This document shows positions 7,115 to 12,698 of a stretch of DNA of 21,506 bases, piece by piece. The DNA comes from RGIG464 sp045643185 (GTDB lineage Bacteria; Myxococcota_A; Bradymonadia; UBA4248). Below the pieces are notes generated by a model. It was given only the letters and a program-made list of their open reading frames with translations. It was not told the DNA's origin and searched no databases. Positions within the stretch are counted from its first letter, which is position 1; each line of letters starts with the position of its first letter. The position numbers and the translations under genes were made by a program. The stretch is taken from positions 1-21,506 of the forward strand of contig JAZUKH010000149.1 of the NCBI GenBank assembly GCA_045643185.1, read 5' to 3'.

Positions 7115-7810
7115 TTAATACGCCTCAACAAAAAACGACACCATGACCACCGTCATGATCCCAGCCACAACAATGGCGAGCGAGCTCATTGCGCCTTCAA
7201 CCTCCCCCATGAGCATGGCCTTGGCGGTGCCGGAAGCGTGTGAACTCGTGCCGATCGCCAAACCACGTGCCACAGGCTCTTTAATACCAAACAGGCGACA
7301 TGCGAACTCCGCGATCGTGTTGCCAAGCACGCCCGTGACGCAGATCGCGGCGATCGTGATCGTGACGATACCGCCATGCATGTCAGAAACACCCATGCCA
7401 ATCGCCGTCGTGATCGATTTCGGCAAAAGCGTCACGTATAACTCGTGATTCAGCCCAAACAATGCCGAAAGCCCCCAAATACTGAACAAACTGGCCAAAA
7501 CGCCGCACGCGACCGACACAAAAATCGCCACAGGATAGGCTTTGAGCGAAGCGAGCTGTTTATAGAGCGGAATGGCGAGGCACACCGTCGCCGGCGTCAA
7601 AAAATAACTGAGGTAATGGGCACTCGCGTTGTATGTATCATAATCGATGTCAGCCACCAACAGCACGAGGATCACGACGACGATCGACACGAGCTGCGGA
7701 TTGAATAAACTGATCTTGAACTTCTTATGCAAAAAAAGCCCAAGTTGAAACGATAATATCGTCAGAAATAGCCCAAAATAGGCTGAATTTACCACGTATT
7801 CTTTAATCAT
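7115..7810 (-). CDS. lrgB: LrgB/CidB family membrane protein
   Basis: 231 aa, the normal family length, and almost entirely hydrophobic with about seven predicted membrane spans. The LrgB signature is clear: LLPKSITTAIGMGVSDMHGG, then GVLGNTIAEFACRLFGIKEP and ARGLAIGTSSHASGTAKAM. LrgB works with LrgA in the inner membrane. In firmicutes the pair affects autolysis and holin-like activity and is also tied to pyruvate uptake; the plant homologue PLGG1 moves glycolate/glycerate. The substrate cannot be told from sequence. It lies 81 bp downstream of lrgA in the same direction. The ATG at 7810 has only a weak purine run (AAAAAGA) before it. A 15-bp string, TTTGAGCGAAGCGAG, inside the gene (7541-7555) is identical to the loop of the palindrome at 6895-6937. 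Confidence 0.92.
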   Translation of the reverse strand: MIKEYVVNSAYFGLFLTILSFQLGLFLHKKFKISLFNPQLVSIVVVILVLLVADIDYDTYNASAHYLSYFLTPATVCLAIPLYKQLASLKAYPVAIFVSVACGVLASLFSIWGLSALFGLNHELYVTLLPKSITTAIGMGVSDMHGGIVTITIAAICVTGVLGNTIAEFACRLFGIKEPVARGLAIGTSSHASGTAKAMLMGEVEGAMSSLAIVVAGIMTVVMVSFFVEAY

Positions 7811-7891
7811 ATTCTTTTTATATAATCGAATTCATATATTTTTGTTATTATTACGTTTGAGAGGAAAGCCATTTCGGCGGAGCCAACGACA

Positions 7892-8269
7892 TCATGAATC
7901 CGCCTTTTCACCGCCATGTCGGCGTTTTTCGAGGCGAATCAACGCCTGGGCGACGTGACCAGTCACGAACATCACGATCAACGTCGTGAGAATGACGATG
8001 ACGAGTACCTGAGGCCACACGTTTTTGAGCACAGGCCACTTGGCGATCAAACCGACTGCCGGAGGCGTGAACATGACGACCATGATCTCAAGCAAAAACT
8101 TCGCGACATGCTCGACTTGTTCAAGCCTGATCACGTGCGTACACAAAGCGACGAACATGAGCACAAGGCCATACACGCTCGCTGGTATCGGTAACGGCAA
8201 TCCCATCTCACACAATTCACCGAGACACGAAATCAATAAGATGATCAAAAATTGTTTTAGATACTGCAT
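7892..8269 (-). CDS. lrgA: LrgA/CidA family holin-like membrane protein
   Basis: 125 aa with four hydrophobic segments and a short basic C-terminus (RLEKRRHGGEK). The family hallmark GLPLPIPASVYGLVLMF (about residues 23-39) and the later FTPPAVGLI are present. It is predicted to be an inner-membrane partner of the LrgB encoded 81 bp downstream. Family members are described as holin-like or antiholin proteins and as one half of a small-carboxylate transporter. The ATG at 8269 begins the first membrane helix directly, which supports it, although no strong ribosome binding site precedes it. No regulator such as LytTR or LysR is adjacent within the window. Confidence 0.9.
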   Translation of the reverse strand: MQYLKQFLIILLISCLGELCEMGLPLPIPASVYGLVLMFVALCTHVIRLEQVEHVAKFLLEIMVVMFTPPAVGLIAKWPVLKNVWPQVLVIVILTTLIVMFVTGHVAQALIRLEKRRHGGEKADS

Positions 8270-8382
8270 GTTATAAATCGTCCAACACGATCGACCCTAT
8301 TCATAGAGACTGTTTTTCAAATGGGTGATCTGCCAGGCTACTTTCCTCAAATCCCCCTCTGATGAATACTTAAACCAAATTG

Positions 8383-8565
8383 TTATGCCAACTCAAGTTT
8401 CGCACCTTGTTCTTTCAAAAATCGAGTTTTGCGAACGTTCAGTGATTTCAAAAATGAATTATTGTTATGGTCATAGATAATGTGAATATTCAAATCGGCC
8501 GGAAGCCGATGTCTTGCATAACCGTGGGTGGGCGAGTAGCGACCGCCTCCGGAGTAAAGCAAAAC
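8383..8565 (-). pseudogene. Possible 3' remnant of a coding sequence, unrecognised
   Basis: The minus-strand frame from 8565 to the TAA at 8383 reads like a protein end (GGGRYSPTHGYARHRLPADL, then NIHIIYDHNNNSFLKSLNVR and KTRFLKEQGAKLELA). It has no ATG. The open frame continues to 8610 through a terminator-like hairpin, which is not coding-like. It may be the tail of a deleted gene, or a repeat that happens to be open. I do not recognise the family. Confidence 0.25.
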
Positions 8566-8566
8566 C

Positions 8567-8590
8567 CAAAAAAAGCGCCTGTAAGGCGCT
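8567..8590 (-). terminator. Intrinsic terminator, minus strand
   Basis: On the minus strand AGCGCC-TTACA-GGCGCT is followed immediately by a run of seven T. That is a textbook terminator shape. The only candidate gene upstream on that strand is the weak 8715-8864 frame, 124 bp away. Confidence 0.6.
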
Positions 8591-8714
8591 GCTATTGTGT
8601 CTCTATAAAACTATCCATAACATTAATATCACTGTCATGAATTTGATGATTTTATACAAAACTACTTTTTCAAAACAAATAAAAGCACCTGAACGCAATG
8701 CGTTCGTGAACGAG

Positions 8715-8864
8715 TCAGGCCCAAACGGCGTCGAAACGCGATCCTTCGGCCAAATATGACATTTTTGTCACACTTTGGCCTAAAACAAGCTTGTATTTAC
8801 CCTCTGGCAATCTTCTGGATTGCCAGTTTTTGTTTGTGAGATCGACTGAGACGCCCCACGCCAT
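8715..8864 (-). CDS. Possible small ORF or remnant, unrecognised
   Basis: 49 aa from the ATG at 8864. The frame extends upstream through a palindrome to a TTG at 8927. The residues look protein-like (MAWGVSVDLTNKNWQ, then LPEGKYKLVLGQSVTKMSYL). No strong ribosome binding site. A terminator on the same strand lies downstream at 8567-8590. The frame crosses a perfect 9-bp inverted repeat that looks like a plus-strand terminator, which weakens the coding case. No family recognised. Confidence 0.22.
   Translation of the reverse strand: MAWGVSVDLTNKNWQSRRLPEGKYKLVLGQSVTKMSYLAEGSRFDAVWA
8804..8831 (+). terminator. Intrinsic-terminator-like hairpin, plus strand
   Basis: CTGGCAATC-TTCTG-GATTGCCAG is a perfect 9-bp stem followed by TTTTTGTTT. 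No plus-strand gene with good evidence ends upstream of it, so it may end an unannotated short transcript or insulate the downstream lipoprotein gene. Confidence 0.5.
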
Positions 8865-8875
8865 GATTTGCTTTT

Positions 8876-8907
8876 CCCGGGCGTATTGGCAAAGCCAATA
8901 GCCCGGG
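8876..8907 (+). repeat. Bulged palindrome, structured family member
   Basis: CCCGGGC, unpaired G (8883), TATTGGC, loop AAA, GCCAATA, then GCCCGGG. The outer and inner 7-bp stems are perfect, with a single extra G between them on the left. This is the clearest single example of the outer-stem / G / TATT...AATA / outer-stem plan. Confidence 0.75.
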
Positions 8908-8945
8908 GCCTCAGCCGTATTCGCCAACGGCGAAAAGGCTGGGCC
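8907..8945 (+). repeat. Second palindrome, abutting the first
   Basis: GGCC-TC-AGCC, then G-TA-TTCGCC, loop AAC, GGCGAA-AA, GGCT-G-GGCC. The outer, middle and inner stems are separated by unpaired bases. The AGCC-GTATT junction follows the same plan as the neighbouring element. Confidence 0.6.
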
Positions 8946-9012
8946 AAAAAAAAAGATACAAACGCAACGACACTGCCGATTCCCAGTCGAAATACAATCA
9001 ACTTGCTCATAA

Positions 9013-9017
9013 TGAGG
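9013..9017 (+). promoter_or_regulatory. Ribosome binding site choosing the 9024 ATG
   Basis: TGAGG lies six bases before the ATG at 9024 and only three before the ATG at 9021. The second ATG is therefore the better start. Confidence 0.6.
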
Positions 9018-9023
9018 TTTATG

Positions 9024-9698
9024 ATGAAAAACAAATTATATATCATTATCAGCATGCTCATGGTAACGTCCATGACCGCCTGCTTCTTTGACACCGACGA
9101 CTTCTTTTGCCCGCCTGGCGAACATCGCGGTGACGGCAATACGTGCATTCTCGACACATTCACGAATTCAACGGATACGAAGACCATGTGCGGCGGCATA
9201 GCGACCGATCTTTATTACGATTCCGCCAACTGCGGCGGTTGCGGCAAACAGTGCCAAACCGGTCAGTATTGTTATCAGGGCAGCTGCACGAGTGTCGCTC
9301 GCGACGTCACAACATATTGCGACAATTTAGTTACACCCCCCTATAACGACTCCAATAACTGCGGCGGTTGCGGCAAACAGTGCAGCAACACGCAATATTG
9401 TGACCGCGGCACCTGTTCCACCCTGATCGTGAAAAGTTCGACGGTGATCAACTGCGACGGTTATGACACTTATCCCTACTACGATTCACAAAATTGCGGC
9501 GGATGCGGCATAGATTGCGGAACGGGAAATTATTGTTATGAAGGCAAATGCACGAACAGTCTCTACCACACCGCCAAAACCTACTGCGATGGCATCGGCG
9601 TGAAAATCTCAATCGATTCTGCCAACTGCGGCGGATGCGGAAACGTCTGCCCCGACAAACAATCCTGCTATCAGGGCAGATGCCTGTTTGATGAATAG
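9024..9698 (+). CDS. Small lipoprotein with four six-cysteine 'NCGGCG' repeats
   Basis: 224 aa. The frame is open from 8868, but the codons before 9024 run through palindromes and read as non-coding. The ATG at 9024 follows TGAGG and begins a lipoprotein signal (MKNKLYIIISMLMVTSMTAC; lipobox MTAC). After a short linker come four repeats of about 40-45 residues. In each, six cysteines follow close to C-x13-15-C-x2-C-x3-C-x5-C-x4-C, centred on D-S-x-NCGGCG and ending CxxGxC. Such repeats are common in myxobacterial secreted proteins and presumably form a disulfide-stabilised rod. No catalytic motif is visible, and the function is unknown. It stands alone between divergent lrgA and convergent hrpB, and is followed 26 bp later by a hairpin with TTTT that probably ends its transcript. 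Confidence 0.85.
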   Translation: MKNKLYIIISMLMVTSMTACFFDTDDFFCPPGEHRGDGNTCILDTFTNSTDTKTMCGGIATDLYYDSANCGGCGKQCQTGQYCYQGSCTSVARDVTTYCDNLVTPPYNDSNNCGGCGKQCSNTQYCDRGTCSTLIVKSSTVINCDGYDTYPYYDSQNCGGCGIDCGTGNYCYEGKCTNSLYHTAKTYCDGIGVKISIDSANCGGCGNVCPDKQSCYQGRCLFDE

Positions 9699-9724
9699 CG
9701 CTGTTTCATCATGATCATCCGTTG

Positions 9725-9761
9725 GCGCGGCTATTCGGCAAGCCGAATACGCCGCGCTTTT
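9725..9761 (+). terminator. Bulged palindrome doubling as lipoprotein terminator
   Basis: GCGCGGC-TATTCGGC-AA-GCCGAATA-C-GCCGCGC followed by TTTT. The 15-bp stem has one unpaired C, which is the G bulge when read on the minus strand. Its position, 26 bp past the lipoprotein stop, and the T-run suit an intrinsic terminator on the plus strand; the architecture places it in the palindrome family in minus orientation. Confidence 0.6.
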
Positions 9762-9764
9762 GTC

Positions 9765-9819
9765 GGCCTATGGCCATGTTTTGACGTTGCACGCAACATC
9801 AAAACATAGCCATACGGCC
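9765..9819 (-). repeat. Long palindrome with 22-bp inner stem
   Basis: Outer GGCC arms (9765-9768, 9816-9819), unpaired C9815, and an inner 22-base arm (9769-9790) pairing with 9793-9814 around a two-base centre. The two non-Watson-Crick positions are G-U pairs only when the minus strand is transcribed, matching the orientation implied by the bulge. TTTT follows on the plus side. Confidence 0.7.
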
Positions 9820-9823
9820 TTTT

Positions 9824-9900
9824 GCGCCTCGGCTATTTTGCTTATATATATAGACGCAATCATGCGTCTATATATATAAGCAAAATACGCCAGGCGGCGC
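9824..9900 (-). repeat. Long palindrome with perfect 25-bp inner stem
   Basis: The inner arms 9834-9858 and 9863-9887 are perfect complements (start TATTTTGCTTATATATATAG) around ATCA. They are flanked by unpaired C9888, GGC/GCC, a small internal loop and GCGCC/GGCGC. The boundary GGC-G-TATT (minus strand) matches the family plan. Confidence 0.75.
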
Positions 9901-9912
9901 TTCGCGCGCCGC
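9894..9912. repeat. GC-rich hairpin overlapping the previous palindrome
   Basis: GCGGCGC-TTCGC-GCGCCGC. Its left arm overlaps the right end of the 9824-9900 element, so the two folds compete. Confidence 0.5.
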
Positions 9913-10012
9913 ATATTGATTCGTCGTATTGATTAAATATTCAGTCAATATTTATTAAAACCAGTAGAGACGTGTGGACCGCATGTATCGACCGATCTTG
10001 CCCCCGAGTGCG

Positions 10013-12514
10013 TCACGACTTTGGAACGACGTCGCGCCAATCGTGTTTTGGGTAGCGACCACGCAAGACTTTGCGTAGTTCGGGATAACCCGTTTTCCAG
10101 AAAGAATCCATATCCTGCGTGACCTGAGCCGTTCGCCCGTTTGGCGCGCACAGGTGCATGAGCACCTGGACTTTGCCGCCACCGACTTTGGGCACATGCC
10201 ACGTGTCGAACGCATGCTGAATGCGGACACGCACGATCGGCGGGTCATTCGTGTAATCGACGTCACAAAGTCGCCCGTTTTCAAGCTTAACCTTGTTAGG
10301 CGCCAAAGCGTCGAGCATGGCGCGTGACATATCGTCGAGCGCGTCCAACATGATGGCGCACAAGTCGAGTGCGCGCAGCTCTTCAAAGTTGTGTGCGCGA
10401 TGCACCAGGTCTGGCAACATCAAACGTGCGAATTCTTCGTCCAGTGCCGGGAAATCAAACTGAGGTTCGAGCTTTTTGACAAAGTTGAGACGCGCCATAA
10501 GCGCTGTAATGGCTTCGCCCTCGTAGTTCAGGGCTTTGAGCGGCGTCTTGAGTGCCGCATCCAACAAAGTCTTGCGTTCAAGTTTGTCGTACTTTTTGTC
10601 GTGCAAAAACGTTTCTCGCAGCGTGAAAACGTCGAAATGCACGGCTTCAGCGATGACGACGCGATCTTTTTCGCCCTCGTAGCGAGCCACGACCCCGTTT
10701 TGCCAATTGATCCAAGCCGAGTCAACGGGAAGCGCTTTGAGCACAAGGTTCGACGCATGTTCGACGTGTCGAACAAGGTCCAGATCAGCGCAGATAAAGT
10801 ATTTCGCATCGGTCAACGACTGACCTTGAGGCAACATCACACCACGATTCGGCGTCATTTTAGCCACGATCGGCTGCAAATACCGGTTTGGGTCAGAGGC
10901 CGTGAACTGTTTTTGTCGGTCTTTGGTCTGTTGACGAGGTTCAGCGAGTCGATCAGGGTAAGCGGCGAGCATAGAGCGAGCCCGTGCTTCGGCCGCAGAC
11001 GACGTTTTGGTGATCGACGCGGGGCGAGCAAGGTCTTTTACGGCCTCAAGAATGTCATTCGCCTCACGTTTGAGATACATGAGCTCGTTGGGCAGTCTTT
11101 TTTGGAGCAATTCGAGGTCATCTTCGAGATTTGGTGACGTGAACACATCCCGAGCCCCTCGCCGATAGGGCGCTTCTGAGAGGTAGGCCGCGAGCAACGC
11201 GGTATCTCGCTCACACCCGTATTCGAGCGACGCCATCATCCAGCGAGCCAAACGTGGTTCGAGCGGCAGCGACGCCATCTGTTCACCGATCGCAGTCAGC
11301 GTATGATCGTCGTTGAGCGCCCCGATTCGGACGAGCAAGTCACAGGCGTCGTTGACACGCCCTTCACGCGGTGGCGTCAAAAAACCGAGTGTTTGCGGCG
11401 TTTCGAGGCCCCACGCATAGATCTGTAAGATCGCCTGGGCGAGGTCTAGGCGCTCAACTTGAGGACGCATGTCGGGCTCAAGCTGGTTGTGGGTCGCGAG
11501 GCTCCAAAGTCGAAGGCACAGGCCTGGTGCGATACGCGCAGCACGGCCAGCGCGCTGATCGGCCGAAGACCGGCTGATGCGTGTCGTTTCGAGACGCGAC
11601 AAACCACTCGTCGAATCAAAAAACTTTTCTTTGGCTAACCCGGTGTCGATCACCGTCGTGACGCGAGGAATCGTGACAGAGCTTTCCGCGACGTTGGTCG
11701 CAAAAACGATGCGGCGTTTGGGCGAATCAGGTTTGAGGATCGCCGTCTGCTCATCAATGGGCAAGCTGGCGTGACAGATTCTGTAGTCGAACTCGTCGTG
11801 AAAAGTATTCTGAGCTTCCATCTTAGCGGCGTTGATATCCGCCATACCCGGCAAAAACACAAGGATATCGCCCTGGTCGTGCATTTTAGCCGTGTTGAGC
11901 GCCTGAATGAGTGCGTTTTGGTAATCTCCGAAGCGCGTGCCCACCGTCACGTCGAGGTACTGAATGTCGAGCGGAAAACGCGGTGCCTCGACATCCACGA
12001 CGTCGCAAGGCGACAAAAACGCGGTGAGTGCATTCGGATCAATCGTTGCGCTCATGACCAGAATCTTGAGATCTGGCGAGGCATTTTGTTGCACAAATCG
12101 AATCATGGCGAGTGCCGTATCCATGTCGAGCGTGCGTTCGTGGAACTCGTCAAAAATGACCACGTCGACGCCCTCCAGCATCGGATCGCGACACAGGTAT
12201 TGCAGCAACATGCCGGTCGTCAGAAAGACGAGTTTTGTCTTTGGCCCAACGGCTTTGTCCATACGCACGTGGTAACCGATCGACGCGCCGACTTTTTCGC
12301 CAAGCTCGGTGGCCGTGCGTTTTGCGGCGGCGATGCAGGCCAGGCGGCGCGGTTCGACGCAGAGAACGCGCCCGGTAGTGCGCCGCGCCAAGGCCGGCGG
12401 CACGCGCGTCGTCTTGCCGGAACCGGGCGTCGCGCGCAAAACCAGGTTGGGCATGGCACTCGTCACAATTCGGTCAATGTATGGATCTATCGGAAGTGCT
12501 TCCAAATTCGTCAT
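10013..12514 (-). CDS. hrpB: ATP-dependent helicase HrpB
   Basis: 833 aa, close to the usual size of HrpB. DEAH/DExH-box superfamily-2 helicase with the motifs in order: Walker A GSGKTT (31-36), DEFHER (about 122), SATID (about 156), VFLPGM, TNVAESSVTIP, and QRAGRAAR (about 321). The helicase-associated domain and the HrpB-specific C-terminal domain follow, ending in the typical RGRYPKHDW. The ATG at 12514 has AGGTAA a few bases upstream. HrpB is widespread in proteobacteria and is presumed to unwind RNA; in several species it is linked to mRNA processing, but its precise role is unsettled. It lies downstream of the IgGFc-domain gene on the same strand, separated by three palindromes and a terminator, so it is probably expressed separately. 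Nothing essential looks missing. Confidence 0.95.
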   Translation of the reverse strand: MTNLEALPIDPYIDRIVTSAMPNLVLRATPGSGKTTRVPPALARRTTGRVLCVEPRRLACIAAAKRTATELGEKVGASIGYHVRMDKAVGPKTKLVFLTTGMLLQYLCRDPMLEGVDVVIFDEFHERTLDMDTALAMIRFVQQNASPDLKILVMSATIDPNALTAFLSPCDVVDVEAPRFPLDIQYLDVTVGTRFGDYQNALIQALNTAKMHDQGDILVFLPGMADINAAKMEAQNTFHDEFDYRICHASLPIDEQTAILKPDSPKRRIVFATNVAESSVTIPRVTTVIDTGLAKEKFFDSTSGLSRLETTRISRSSADQRAGRAARIAPGLCLRLWSLATHNQLEPDMRPQVERLDLAQAILQIYAWGLETPQTLGFLTPPREGRVNDACDLLVRIGALNDDHTLTAIGEQMASLPLEPRLARWMMASLEYGCERDTALLAAYLSEAPYRRGARDVFTSPNLEDDLELLQKRLPNELMYLKREANDILEAVKDLARPASITKTSSAAEARARSMLAAYPDRLAEPRQQTKDRQKQFTASDPNRYLQPIVAKMTPNRGVMLPQGQSLTDAKYFICADLDLVRHVEHASNLVLKALPVDSAWINWQNGVVARYEGEKDRVVIAEAVHFDVFTLRETFLHDKKYDKLERKTLLDAALKTPLKALNYEGEAITALMARLNFVKKLEPQFDFPALDEEFARLMLPDLVHRAHNFEELRALDLCAIMLDALDDMSRAMLDALAPNKVKLENGRLCDVDYTNDPPIVRVRIQHAFDTWHVPKVGGGKVQVLMHLCAPNGRTAQVTQDMDSFWKTGYPELRKVLRGRYPKHDWRDVVPKS

Positions 12515-12527
12515 CGTTTACCTCAGG

Positions 12528-12560
12528 CGTCGGCGTATTGAGCAAAGCGAAAAGCCGACG
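12528..12560 (+). repeat. Tandem palindrome 1 of 3
   Basis: Stem CGTCGGC / GCCGACG (7 bp) around a 19-base loop, GTATTGAGCAAAGCGAAAA. It lies just upstream of the hrpB start. Confidence 0.8.
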
Positions 12561-12561
12561 A

Positions 12562-12597
12562 AGCCAGGCGTATTGAGCAAAGCGAGATAGCCTGGCT
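12562..12597 (+). repeat. Tandem palindrome 2 of 3
   Basis: Stem AGCCAGGC / GCCTGGCT (8 bp), unrelated to the first stem, around the nearly identical 20-base loop GTATTGAGCAAAGCGAGATA. Confidence 0.8.
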
Positions 12598-12632
12598 CCG
12601 GGGCGTATTGAGCCTAAGCGAAATAGCCCCGG
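12598..12632 (+). repeat. Tandem palindrome 3 of 3
   Basis: Stem CCGGGGC / GCCCCGG (7 bp), again different, around a 21-base loop starting GTATTGAGCCTAAGCGA and ending AATA. The three elements touch each other with zero or one base between them. Confidence 0.8.
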
Positions 12633-12663
12633 ATATTTATATAATAAAAAAACTAATTATTAT

Positions 12664-12693
12664 TAAAAATTACGAATTAATATTATTCGTAAT
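12664..12693 (-). terminator. AT-rich intrinsic terminator of the IgGFc-domain gene
   Basis: On the minus strand, six bases past the stop, ATTACGAAT-AATATTA-ATTCGTAAT forms a perfect 9-bp stem and runs into TTTTTAATAATAATTAG and then TTTTTTT. The low GC content makes it a weak but plausible terminator. Confidence 0.5.
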
Positions 12694-12698
12694 ATGAC

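Larger units (their letters stand above)
8270..9023. other. Long gap without a convincing gene
   Basis: It lies upstream of both lrgA (minus) and the small lipoprotein (plus), so both promoters should be here; no clear promoter boxes were found. It holds an IR (ATCGGC-CGGAA-GCCGAT, 8494-8510), a minus-strand terminator-like hairpin, a plus-strand terminator-like hairpin, two possible minus-strand coding remnants and two nested palindromes, listed separately. Confidence 0.55.
9699..10012. other. Convergent gap filled with hairpins
   Basis: Lies between the plus-strand lipoprotein and minus-strand hrpB. No coding region. It contains four adjacent inverted repeats (9725-9912), then an AT-rich one (TAAATATT-CAGTC-AATATTTA, 9934-9954), then GTAGAGACGTGTGGACCGC from 9965, which resembles the palindrome arm at 6970. 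Confidence 0.65.

Noticed and set aside
6873..7146. Short frames through the GC-rich island
   Set aside because: They translate palindromes; both strands and several frames are open at once because of base composition.
8514..8759. 81-codon plus-strand frame ahead of the plus-strand terminator
   Set aside because: Starts before and runs through the minus-strand terminator hairpin, is Lys-rich and lacks a ribosome binding site; not convincing despite the terminator.
8868..9023. Upstream extension of the six-cysteine lipoprotein
   Set aside because: It translates two palindromes and would bury the lipoprotein signal; the ATG at 9024 has the ribosome binding site.
9725..9912. Integron attC cassette sites
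   Set aside because: Bulged hairpins are suggestive, but no GTTRRRY core, no cassette-size genes between sites and no integrase in the window.
10391..12541. Long plus-strand open frames opposite hrpB
   Set aside because: hrpB motifs are intact on the minus strand; these frames are Arg/His/Val-rich shadows.
12528..12632. CRISPR array
   Set aside because: The shared parts are loops inside palindromes with different stems; unit spacing is about 35 bp with no spacers, and there are no cas genes.
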